Assembly (NCBI GenBank): GCA_019637855.1
Contig: JAHBUX010000009.1
Location: forward strand, 1-64,000
Length of the DNA stretch: 64,000 nucleotides
DNA from: Bdellovibrionales bacterium
Lineage (GTDB): Bacteria; Bdellovibrionota; Bdellovibrionia; Bdellovibrionales; UBA1609
Reading direction: 5' to 3'
The position numbers were made by a program, and so were the translations under genes. Under the pieces are notes generated by a model. It saw only the letters and a program-made list of their open reading frames with translations. It searched no databases and was not told where the DNA came from. Positions 57,562-64,000 of the stretch are shown in pieces (within the stretch, counting starts at the first letter, position 1; each line of letters starts with the position of its first letter).

Positions 57562-58503
57562 CTTTTTCTCTTTGAGCAGAGCCTGCAGGTTCTGCAAAAC
57601 CGGCAGCGGGAAGATCCCCAGCTTATCAATCAGCAGAGTCTTCAACGCGTCTTTAGGCGCTTTGCCTTCCAGGCCGACCAAGCGATCGTAGGCATTGGCT
57701 GTGGCGGCCACCATGACCAGTGGGTCCATATCTGTTTCCGTAAGTCCTTTTGGAAATCCAGATCCATCCAAGTGCTCTTCATGCTGAGTGATGATGTTAA
57801 GCACCATCTGATCTACAAACAGAGCTCCTTGCAGACGGTGGGCGCCGGCCAATGGATGTGCTTTGCGCTTTTCCATCTCCTGTGGAGTTAGCGAGGCCAG
57901 AGGGCGACCGAAGCCCTCTGGATTGTAGTAGTGTTCGATGTCATGCAATAGACAGCCGAGAGCGAGCAAGTGAAGAGGGGTTCCTTCTTTCAGGCCGTTT
58001 TGCAAAACCATGGCGGTGCTCAGAGTGGCCACGTTCACGCAATGATGAGTAACGCTTTGATCCGAGTTTTGCAGTTTCAATAAGGCCGCGGCCCCGAAGG
58101 GCTCGCGATCGAGAAAGTCGACGAAGCGGTGCACAGTGCTGCGCACATGTTTGTACGACGTTTCGTCCTTGGGATCGTCCATGTACTCTTCGGCGGTGGC
58201 TTGCTGAAACCCTTGAATCACTTCGGCGCGGATTTCAATCGGTTTGGCTGGGTTGTTCGAATAAGCGGCGTCGATGCTGGCGTCCAAATACTGTTGATAG
58301 GCCGGCTGATCCTCAGAGCGGATGTACATGAATTTTAATTTTTTGCTCTTCAAGCGATCGAGACGGGCGCCTTCGAACGAGTCACCGCGACGGCAATAGT
58401 GAATTTGTTTGGATCCGACCTTGACGTAGACGTCAAACGGAATTTTTAAATCACCGCGTAGAGTGGAAACTCGAATGGAGAAGAAGTCGTCTTGATCGGC
58501 CAT
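57553..58503 (-). CDS. HD-GYP domain protein (316 aa)
   Basis: HD-GYP proteins hydrolyse cyclic di-GMP. The HD motif is LLHDIEHYY (about 190-198); further metal ligands are in SVTHHCVNVATLS and HPLAGAHRL. The GYP motif reads HEEHLDGSGFPKG, with Tyr replaced by Phe (GFP). The N-terminal ~110 residues form a separate small domain (FFSIRVSTLRGDLKIPFDVYVKVG) resembling DUF3391-type sensors. Activity may be intact, since GFP variants occur; this is not certain. Confidence 0.9.
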   Translation of the reverse strand: MADQDDFFSIRVSTLRGDLKIPFDVYVKVGSKQIHYCRRGDSFEGARLDRLKSKKLKFMYIRSEDQPAYQQYLDASIDAAYSNNPAKPIEIRAEVIQGFQQATAEEYMDDPKDETSYKHVRSTVHRFVDFLDREPFGAAALLKLQNSDQSVTHHCVNVATLSTAMVLQNGLKEGTPLHLLALGCLLHDIEHYYNPEGFGRPLASLTPQEMEKRKAHPLAGAHRLQGALFVDQMVLNIITQHEEHLDGSGFPKGLTETDMDPLVMVAATANAYDRLVGLEGKAPKDALKTLLIDKLGIFPLPVLQNLQALLKEKKLV

Positions 58504-58516
58504 ACGTGCAACCTAT

Positions 58517-59572
58517 TTAGGTTAGCCGAGCCAGCGCCCAGCGTGCAACATCCTTAAGTCTAGGATTGGTTGTCGCTTGTTCCACTTCGCCACGCAGGGC
58601 TTGCAGACGCCGATTGCCGATCACTACCAGAGCATTACGTTTTAAACCGGCAGGGCGGGCTCGCAAGAGAGGTGAGTGCACTAGAGCTTTTTCTATCTGT
58701 TTACCGCTTGAGTTTAATATCCAGCGCAGATCTTCAAGCAACAGCTCTTCGCTGTGAGCGTGGCCCTCAGCCAGTTGGCGCATCCAATCCCTGCCATGGT
58801 GCTTTTCGTTCCAGGGGCATACTGTTTGACAGATGTCGCAGCCGAAAAACCAATCGCCGGTGCGCGTGCGGATCTCTTCCGGCCCATCGTTACGCGCTTC
58901 GATCGTCCAATACGAGATGCATTTGTTGGCGTTCAGCCAGCGCGGGGCTTCCAGCGCTCCCGTAGGGCAAGCGCGAATGCAGCGATCACAAGTGCCGCAG
59001 GCATCGGCGACCGGAGTGCGGGGCGAAGTTTGCGGCGCGAGCGAAGTAAGAATCTGACCTAGGAAAAACAAACTGCCCTGTTTGGGGTGAATCACGCAAG
59101 TGTTCTTGCCGATCCAGCCGAGACCGGCGCGATAAGCAAGGTCGCGTTCAAGAATTGGTGCCGAGTCCGTGAAACATAAGAATTCTTCGTTCGAAAACTC
59201 TCGTCGCAAAGCTTCTGCTAAACTTTCCAGTTCGTCTTTGAACCTAAGGTGATAGTCCTCGCCTTGAGCATATAAGGCCGTGCGCAAACCCTTGAGCGGT
59301 CTTTCGCCGTAGGGATGGGGGGCGTAGGATTTGGCCACGACGATGGCGGAATGCGCGCGGTGAAAATGTGAGCGTGGGTTTTCTTTCGCTGCAGAGTGCG
59401 TCTGCAGATACTGCATATCTGCATGATGACCGCGCTCCAGCCACTGCCGATAGACGTCCATGGACAATGGGCGCTCCACGGCGGCCCAGCCATAGTGACT
59501 GAAAGGGCGACCTGTCATAATGCGGTCAAGCAGAGAGACAAAATCCATTGAGGCAGGCATAATGCAGTCCAT
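58517..59572 (-). CDS. queG: Epoxyqueuosine reductase
   Basis: Reduces epoxyqueuosine to queuosine in the wobble position of several tRNAs. Two 4Fe-4S motifs are visible: CGTCDRCIRACPTGA and CDICQTVCPW, with CISYWTIE between them. The N-terminal cobalamin-binding half contains GLGWIGKN and FTDSAPILERDLAYRAG. The 351-aa length is typical. Starts at 59572, 59560 or 59548 are possible (MDFVSLLDRIM fits family alignments best). The start overlaps the divergent CCA/poly(A) polymerase gene. Confidence 0.95.
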   Translation of the reverse strand: MDCIMPASMDFVSLLDRIMTGRPFSHYGWAAVERPLSMDVYRQWLERGHHADMQYLQTHSAAKENPRSHFHRAHSAIVVAKSYAPHPYGERPLKGLRTALYAQGEDYHLRFKDELESLAEALRREFSNEEFLCFTDSAPILERDLAYRAGLGWIGKNTCVIHPKQGSLFFLGQILTSLAPQTSPRTPVADACGTCDRCIRACPTGALEAPRWLNANKCISYWTIEARNDGPEEIRTRTGDWFFGCDICQTVCPWNEKHHGRDWMRQLAEGHAHSEELLLEDLRWILNSSGKQIEKALVHSPLLRARPAGLKRNALVVIGNRRLQALRGEVEQATTNPRLKDVARWALARLT

Positions 59573-60830
59573 GAAGACTCGTCAAAGACTTGAGCATATC
59601 CATGCCCATGCCGCCTTCAGGTCGGCCATAAAGGTGCTGACACGTCTGCAGAGCCTTGGGTTTAGCGCCGTTTTCGCCGGCGGAGGGGTGCGCGATGCTC
59701 TGATGGGTATAACTCCGAAAGATTTAGATATTGCCACCGCGGCCCCGCCCGACGATGTCGAGAGGGCTTTTGAGCGCACTTTGGCCGTGGGCAAGGCCTT
59801 TGGCACCATTGTGGTGATCGAGGATGGGCATAACTTTGAGGTGACGACCTTTCGTAAAGAAGGGCCTTACTACGACGGCCGTCATCCCTCGGCGATTGAG
59901 TTCACCGACATGAAAGAGGACGCCGCCCGCCGCGACTTCACAGTGAACGCTCTGTTTTATGATCCGAGCGAAATGAGCGTTTTGGATTTTGTCGGCGGCG
60001 TTGCGGATCTAGAGCTTCGCCGTCTGCGCACGGTGGGTGTGGCGGAAGAGCGTTTTGCTGAAGACCGCTTGCGGATGTTACGCGCCATACGTTTCGTCGC
60101 GCAGCTCGGTTTTGATTTGGAAGAGTCGGCGGTGCAGGCGATTCGCAAGCACGGCGCTCAGCTGGGGAGTGTTTCCGCCGAGCGTATTTTGAATGAAGTG
60201 AAACGCCAACTGGCCTCATCGCACTTGTCGAAAAGTCTGTACACGCTCAAAGAGTCCGAGTTGTACAAATACTTTTGGCCCGAACTCTCCACATTGAAAG
60301 TGGAGCGTATCGAAGCGTTTCCGGCCTTTCACTCTTGGGAAAATGCTTTTGCGGCCTTGATGGTTGCCTGCCGACCCTCTTTGCTCGAACGAGGCGCTGT
60401 TGATGCGATCGTGCGGGAGTCTGAAGCGCGCCTGCGGGCTTGGAAAGCTTCGCGTGAAAGCCAGCGCCGTGTGGTGGAGCAGATTCGGGCCGTTCATACG
60501 CTTCTCACCACCTCTTCGAAAGCTCAGCGTTTAAGAACTTTGGGCGGGGATGGCTATGCCGATATTCTCGTTTTAGCAGCGGGGGTTCTGGCTCAGCAGG
60601 AGCAGAGGGAGAAGTTGGATGTGTGGCGCCGCGAGTATTTGAGTGTCGCCACCCCTGAGGGCGGTTTACCTTTGCCTCTCTTGAACGGTCAGGATTTCAT
60701 CTCTTTAGGAGTGGAGCCCGGTGCTCGCTTGGGCGAGCTGATCAAGGGGCTTTACGACGCTCAGTTGGAAGGGCGAATCCAGTCCGAGGCGCAGGCTCGT
60801 GACTGGATTCGCGCACAGATTAAGGTTTAA
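59562..60830 (+). CDS. CCA-adding tRNA nucleotidyltransferase / poly(A) polymerase family
   Basis: Class II nucleotidyltransferase: FAGGGVRDALMGITPKDLDIAT (GG motif and DxD), RRDFTVNALFYDP, EDRLRMLRAIRFVAQLGF and ERILNEVKRQL in family order. It either adds or repairs CCA on tRNAs or is the poly(A) polymerase paralogue; sequence alone does not decide. Both tRNAs in this window encode CCA, so a repair or polyadenylation role is at least consistent. Starts at 59562 or 59571 are possible; the gene is head-to-head with queG with overlapping starts. It overlaps the convergent secreted-protease gene by 11 bases. Confidence 0.93.
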   Translation: MQSMKTRQRLEHIHAHAAFRSAIKVLTRLQSLGFSAVFAGGGVRDALMGITPKDLDIATAAPPDDVERAFERTLAVGKAFGTIVVIEDGHNFEVTTFRKEGPYYDGRHPSAIEFTDMKEDAARRDFTVNALFYDPSEMSVLDFVGGVADLELRRLRTVGVAEERFAEDRLRMLRAIRFVAQLGFDLEESAVQAIRKHGAQLGSVSAERILNEVKRQLASSHLSKSLYTLKESELYKYFWPELSTLKVERIEAFPAFHSWENAFAALMVACRPSLLERGAVDAIVRESEARLRAWKASRESQRRVVEQIRAVHTLLTTSSKAQRLRTLGGDGYADILVLAAGVLAQQEQREKLDVWRREYLSVATPEGGLPLPLLNGQDFISLGVEPGARLGELIKGLYDAQLEGRIQSEAQARDWIRAQIKV

Positions 60831-61692
60831 ACCAGCACAAGGGGCGAAGGCCGTCGTGATTGCCGTTGGCCATCGTGCAAGTGCCGACATTGGCGTCGTA
60901 GTTGCTCAGCTCAATGTTGCGATCGTGTACACACAATCCGCCTTGATAGTAGGTGTCCAGGCGACATTGTGTGCCTGGATGCGCGTCATCCATGCGGCTA
61001 ACGATCGTCGGGTCCGGAGTGGTGAATTGCGGCGCAGAAGCCTGTTTGCGCAGGACATGAAACAGCATCGCACCGGCCCGGCCGGCCATGGCTGAACGCA
61101 TGCACATGTTCTCTTCGTCTTGCGTGCTGTAAATCTCTTCGCACTTTTGGCGAACAGCCGCATCGATCTCTTGCGTCGCTACGAACTCCGCACTGTCGGC
61201 AGGCTGAAACAGATTGCGCAAGCAACGTAAGGTGGCGAAGTAATCGGCGCCGCCCTCATTGGTGGCCCAGCTCACGCCGAACCAGCCTTCGCCTTTCGGA
61301 GCACCACCGATGTGGTGACCGATTTCATGGCAGGCCACCAGCATAAAACCGTCTTTGGTCATCACTTGGTGGCGAGCTAAACCGCCGTACATGTTGATGA
61401 CCCAGGTGCTGCCCATTTGGCTCGCCGAAGCGTTCACAGTGTCGTCCGTCCAATAGCGGTTGACGCGCAGATTGCCGCCCTTAGCCGCGATGACCGGAGT
61501 GTAGTACTGCTCAACCTGATCAAGAACTTCATTGAAGTCTTTCTCGTTGATGCCGCCGACTTGGAAGGCCGTGATCGGAACTTTAAAATCGTTTTCCGGG
61601 AGGAAGCCTGAACAGAGTGTGTGAAGGCCGGAGACGGGCGCTGACACAGTCATTGCCAGCAACACCAGAACACTCAACCGTGAGTGAAGCAT
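60820..61692 (-). CDS. Secreted HEIGH-type zinc metalloprotease-like protein (290 aa)
   Basis: Signal peptide (about 1-22) followed by a mature protein with the HExxH motif ACHEIGHHIGGAP (about 121-131) and NEGGADYFA about 20 residues later, which supplies the Glu ligand of a gluzincin (HExxH + E). Six or more Cys suggest disulfides (LCSGFLP, CLRNLF, CEEIY, CMRSA, CRLDTY, CWF). It is exported and likely a protease or zinc-binding protein of the periplasm or medium; a known named family is not recognised. Confidence 0.85.
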   Translation of the reverse strand: MLHSRLSVLVLLAMTVSAPVSGLHTLCSGFLPENDFKVPITAFQVGGINEKDFNEVLDQVEQYYTPVIAAKGGNLRVNRYWTDDTVNASASQMGSTWVINMYGGLARHQVMTKDGFMLVACHEIGHHIGGAPKGEGWFGVSWATNEGGADYFATLRCLRNLFQPADSAEFVATQEIDAAVRQKCEEIYSTQDEENMCMRSAMAGRAGAMLFHVLRKQASAPQFTTPDPTIVSRMDDAHPGTQCRLDTYYQGGLCVHDRNIELSNYDANVGTCTMANGNHDGLRPLCWFKP

Positions 61693-61810
61693 GCAAGAGT
61701 CCTTTCTTGTTGGATGGACCCGAGTCTAGTGCCAAAGTGGGGCTGGTGCGAGGGGCGCCAGATGAGAACTGGTCAATGGTCTAGGCTAAAAATACTGTGT
61801 AAGATTCCGG

Positions 61811-61999
61811 CTAGTTCTGAGGTTTTCTTACAGTGCGCTCGGTGCCGCGATGTTGGCGCCAGTTGAAGTCACCATTCTTCTCGAAGCGCTCGCGCCAGGA
61901 TTTCCAGCGCTCTTCGGGAAGCTTGTGAACCACGTTGCCGTTGGCGTCGAAGATGTCAGGCGTTTTGCCAAAAAGGATGTCTAAAATCTTGCTTACCAT
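61811..61999 (-). CDS. Small conserved-type protein (62 aa)
   Basis: Short frame with clean features: MVSKILDILFGKTPDIFDANG, HKLPEERWKSWRERF, and a basic end. It is Lys/Arg/Trp-rich and soluble, without a signal peptide. Length and the PDIFDANGNVVHKLP segment look conserved in proteins of this bacterial group as I recall; the function is unknown. Confidence 0.65.
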   Translation of the reverse strand: MVSKILDILFGKTPDIFDANGNVVHKLPEERWKSWRERFEKNGDFNWRQHRGTERTVRKPQN

Positions 62000-62038
62000 A
62001 GGGTTAACTTAGCCGCATTTAACGGCTGAGACAACCGT

Positions 62039-62341
62039 CTATTGGCACTCGAGATTTACGCAAGCCAAAGCCAAGTCGTCGGCCACGTCTTGCGGGATAT
62101 TGCCGCGCTGAGCGATGTACTGATCGATCATCTTTTCACCGCAAGTGAGGCGTGCATTCTCTTTGGCTGACAGTGCGCTTGAGCCACGACCGATTGCGGT
62201 GCCGTAACCAGTGACGATCTTGCAGGTGAAGGTGCGCGCCGGTTCACGCTCGCTCGCCGGTGCACGGCTCGGCATGGCCGAAACTTCGGTAGCAATCAGG
62301 GTCAGGATCGCAACAGAGAAAAGAATCGATAAGGCACGCAT
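62039..62341 (-). CDS. Small secreted Cys-containing protein (100 aa)
   Basis: Signal peptide MRALSILFSVAILTLIATEVSA-M. The mature ~77 residues have four Cys (FTCKIV, LTCGEKM, LACVNLEC), probably two disulfides, and the segment GYGTAIGRGSSALSAKENARLTC. The family is not recognised. A periplasmic role is inferred from the signal. It is not obviously in an operon. Confidence 0.75.
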   Translation of the reverse strand: MRALSILFSVAILTLIATEVSAMPSRAPASEREPARTFTCKIVTGYGTAIGRGSSALSAKENARLTCGEKMIDQYIAQRGNIPQDVADDLALACVNLECQ

Positions 62342-62532
62342 GTGAAAACTCCTTGTGCCTTACCATAGAGCAAGGAAGGTTCCAGGCTCCCGTTTGGGGT
62401 ATAGATCTAAGTATATGAAATTAGTAACTTTTTAAGTACGCCTGAGGCGGGTCGGAAGAGACGGAGTGAGCTAAGTGCCATTGAGGCGCAATCCGGCTCA
62501 GCGACTGTCTAAATGTTCGCCATCCCCGTCCG

Positions 62533-62596
62533 GGAAAAGGTAGGGCCTAACATTTCCGGCAATGTATTGCCGGAAATGTTAGGCCCTACCTTTTCC
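62533..62596 (-). terminator. 64-base near-perfect palindrome downstream of greB
   Basis: Arms 62533-62563 and 62566-62596 are exact reverse complements (31 bases each) with a GT centre. It starts seven bases after the greB stop in the direction of transcription. No T-run follows; the arm ends carry CTTTTCC. The layout matches the 68-base palindrome at 33722-33789, but the sequence is different. Confidence 0.7.
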
Positions 62597-62602
62597 GTGG
62601 GT

Positions 62603-63079
62603 TTATTTGAATCTGACGTCCGTGATTTCGGCGTAAAGGGGGCCGGAGGGGCGATGGACTTCGATCTCATCGCCTTTACGCTTGCCTAGCAGGGCTTTGG
62701 CGACAGGAGATTTCCAGGAGATGCGGTTGCGGGCTGGGTCGATCTCGTCTTCACCGACGATTTGAATGGTTTTGCTGGCGCCATCTTCGTCTTCGTAAGT
62801 CACCGTGGCGCCGAAGACGATCTTGTCGCCGGTCACAGTGGCGGGGTCCACCACCTGCGCTTTTTCAATGCGATCGCGCAGGAACTTTAAACGTTTGTCG
62901 ATCTCGCGCAGACGACGTTTGCCGTAAATGTAATCGCCGTTTTCACTGCGATCGCCATTGCCTGCGGCCCAAGCCACAGTCTCTACCAGCTTGGGGCGCT
63001 CGTCGTGAAATAGCGCCAGAAATTCCTCTTGCAACTTCTTAAAACCTTCGGGAGTTATGTAGTTTATCGCATCCGCCAT
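62603..63079 (-). CDS. greB: Transcription elongation factor GreB
   Basis: Rescues backtracked RNA polymerase by inserting its coiled coil into the secondary channel. YITPEGFKKLQEEF starts the coiled coil; GDRSENGDYIYGKRRLREIDKRLKFL is the GreB-type tip (DYIYGKRRL). The C-terminal FKBP-like domain carries SPVAKALLGKRKGDEIEV. The 158-aa length is standard. A 64-base palindrome follows its stop. Confidence 0.95.
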   Translation of the reverse strand: MADAINYITPEGFKKLQEEFLALFHDERPKLVETVAWAAGNGDRSENGDYIYGKRRLREIDKRLKFLRDRIEKAQVVDPATVTGDKIVFGATVTYEDEDGASKTIQIVGEDEIDPARNRISWKSPVAKALLGKRKGDEIEVHRPSGPLYAEITDVRFK

Positions 63080-63107
63080 AAACCGACGTTACATTGAGGA
63101 AACCGCT

Positions 63108-63728
63108 TTGGCCACTGCTCACGCAACTCTCAATCCCATTCTGCGTAAATGGCTACGTGAGAGCTTAGCCGCAGAAACGGTGGATTTGGATTGCCTCGGC
63201 TGCCGCAAGCCGAACAAGTGCTGCGACTTTCAACCATTTGTGGCCAACTTCCTTCTGGGCGCGATCCTCGAGCGCGGCGGGGAGATTCCTGTTTCCACGA
63301 ACATAATATTTCAGCCGCTAGGGCTGATACCGTCGGGCGAATTTCGTGCTCGTCACGCCGCTCGCGAAGAAGGACGGCTAGGGCAAGAGCCGCTCTTGCG
63401 CTGTTCGTTTCTAAGCGTGGAGGGTCGTTGCACAATCTGGCAAGAAAGGCCAGGGGAGTGCAGCACCTACCTGTGTACGCCACCCACCGCGAGTCGCATG
63501 GCTCGTTCCGAGGAAGCGTTTGCTTTAGAAACCGCGGTCAGCCAAATGGCTTTGGCCTATTTGGGGTTTTCGTCCGACCAGATCGCCGGGCAAATTGACT
63601 TTCTGAATGCGCCCGAGCATGGATGGGGGCCGTGTCCTTCGCAAGACGAGATGTTTGCTTTGTACCGCAGAGCCTGGAATTGGGCTAGGGAGCTCTCAAG
63701 CGATGAGGTGCGCGCATGGCTGGAGTGA
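63108..63728 (+). CDS. YkgJ-type Cys-cluster protein (206 aa)
   Basis: TTG start behind GAGGA. The YkgJ family has a CxxCxxxC(C) metal cluster; here CLGCRKPNKCC (29-39) and a second set CTIWQERPGECSTYLC (about 108-123) fit zinc- or iron-cluster binding. RCSFLSVEGRCTIW is the second family signature. There is no signal peptide. The function is uncertain (metal chelation or enzyme). The next gene is sufE, which suggests a link to Fe-S metabolism, but this is inference. Confidence 0.86.
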   Translation: MATAHATLNPILRKWLRESLAAETVDLDCLGCRKPNKCCDFQPFVANFLLGAILERGGEIPVSTNIIFQPLGLIPSGEFRARHAAREEGRLGQEPLLRCSFLSVEGRCTIWQERPGECSTYLCTPPTASRMARSEEAFALETAVSQMALAYLGFSSDQIAGQIDFLNAPEHGWGPCPSQDEMFALYRRAWNWARELSSDEVRAWLE

Positions 63729-63736
63729 AATAGACG

Positions 63737-64000
63737 ATGAGTGTAGTGAACCGACAAAAAGAGATCGTAGCCGAGTTTCAGTCGCTGAGTGACTGGGAAG
63801 AGCGCTACAAAAAGCTCATCGAACTGGGCAAAGCCTTGCCCGATCTACCGGAAGGTAAGAAGAGCGAAGAGTTCAAGGTCAAAGGCTGCCAGTCGCAGGT
63901 GTGGATGCATGCGCGACTCGACGGTGAGCGTGTGATTTTTGAAGCCGACAGCGATGCGCTTTTAGTGCGCGGTTTGGTGGCGCTTTTGCTGCGGGTTTAT
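63737..64000 (+). CDS. sufE: SufE-family cysteine desulfuration protein, 3' end cut off by the window
   Basis: Accepts sulfur from SufS and passes it to the Fe-S scaffold. The visible 88 codons read SLSDWEERYKKLIELGKALPDLP, then FKVKGCQSQVWMHARLDGERV with the sulfur-carrying Cys in VKGCQSQVW. The start is the ATG at 63737, eight bases after the previous stop. The C-terminus lies beyond base 64000. It is probably co-transcribed with the YkgJ-like gene. Confidence 0.93.
   Translation, partial: MSVVNRQKEIVAEFQSLSDWEERYKKLIELGKALPDLPEGKKSEEFKVKGCQSQVWMHARLDGERVIFEADSDALLVRGLVALLLRVY

Noticed and set aside
62342-62532. Small gene between the secreted 100-aa gene and the palindrome
   Set aside because: I see no start with ribosome site and no open frame of convincing composition.

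Overview
The window reads as chromosomal DNA of a Gram-negative, didermic bacterium with a Bdellovibrio-like (Bdellovibrionota/Oligoflexia) flavour. The basis is indirect: Kdo transferase, Mla and Lol-type envelope transport genes, many beta-barrel outer-membrane proteins ending in Phe or Leu, a very high share of secreted and lipoproteins of unknown function, mosaic metalloproteases, and a phage-tail-fibre-like surface protein of the kind described as predator fibres in Bdellovibrio. No rRNA or other taxonomic marker is present, so this is inference. Genes are tightly packed, with many ATGA/GTGA stop-start overlaps and frequent GTG/TTG starts.

Layout. 1-9.5 kb: a 7-bp tandem repeat abutting a 433-aa enzyme-like gene; a barrel protein plus a giant lipoprotein; waaA and a CDF metal exporter. 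9.5-15.2 kb: secreted proteins of unknown function, including a CxxCH (haem-binding type) protein. 15.3-19.0 kb: a secreted kinase-like protein, a secreted protein built from RNA-polymerase-alpha-CTD-like repeats, and an astacin-type lipoprotein protease. 19.2-23.5 kb: an A/T-richer accessory patch with an AbrB-type antitoxin, a truncated Doc toxin, a leaderless lytic transglycosylase with a secreted partner, a Xre/RES toxin-antitoxin pair whose toxin is frameshifted, and gene remnants, ending at the 3' end of a tRNA-Ala. 23.7-36.4 kb: ordinary housekeeping (ridA, mlaE-mlaF-mlaD, a LolC/E permease, dapD-mpaA facing lysA-DUF502-aldehyde dehydrogenase, murI, an IMPDH/GMPR enzyme, tRNA-Leu). 36.5-52.6 kb: envelope proteins, including a FecR-like/barrel protein, two tandem paralogous barrels, and a three-gene coiled-coil/Ig-lipoprotein/fibre operon. 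52.7-64 kb: hemerythrin, kynB facing kynA plus a PLP lyase and an arginase-family enzyme, HD-GYP protein, queG, CCA/poly(A) polymerase, a secreted HEIGH protease, greB, a YkgJ-like protein and the start of sufE.

How they fit. Murein-peptide amidase MpaA next to DapD and opposite LysA suggests linked diaminopimelate recycling, lysine synthesis and wall metabolism. KynA and KynB give the first two steps of tryptophan breakdown. The Mla set and LolC/E maintain envelope lipids and lipoproteins. The most unusual items are the fibre operon, the leaderless transglycosylase with its secreted neighbour, the secreted kinase-like/alpha-CTD-like pair, a degenerate MlaF-type ATPase, and two very long perfect palindromes at gene ends (33722-33789 and 62533-62596).
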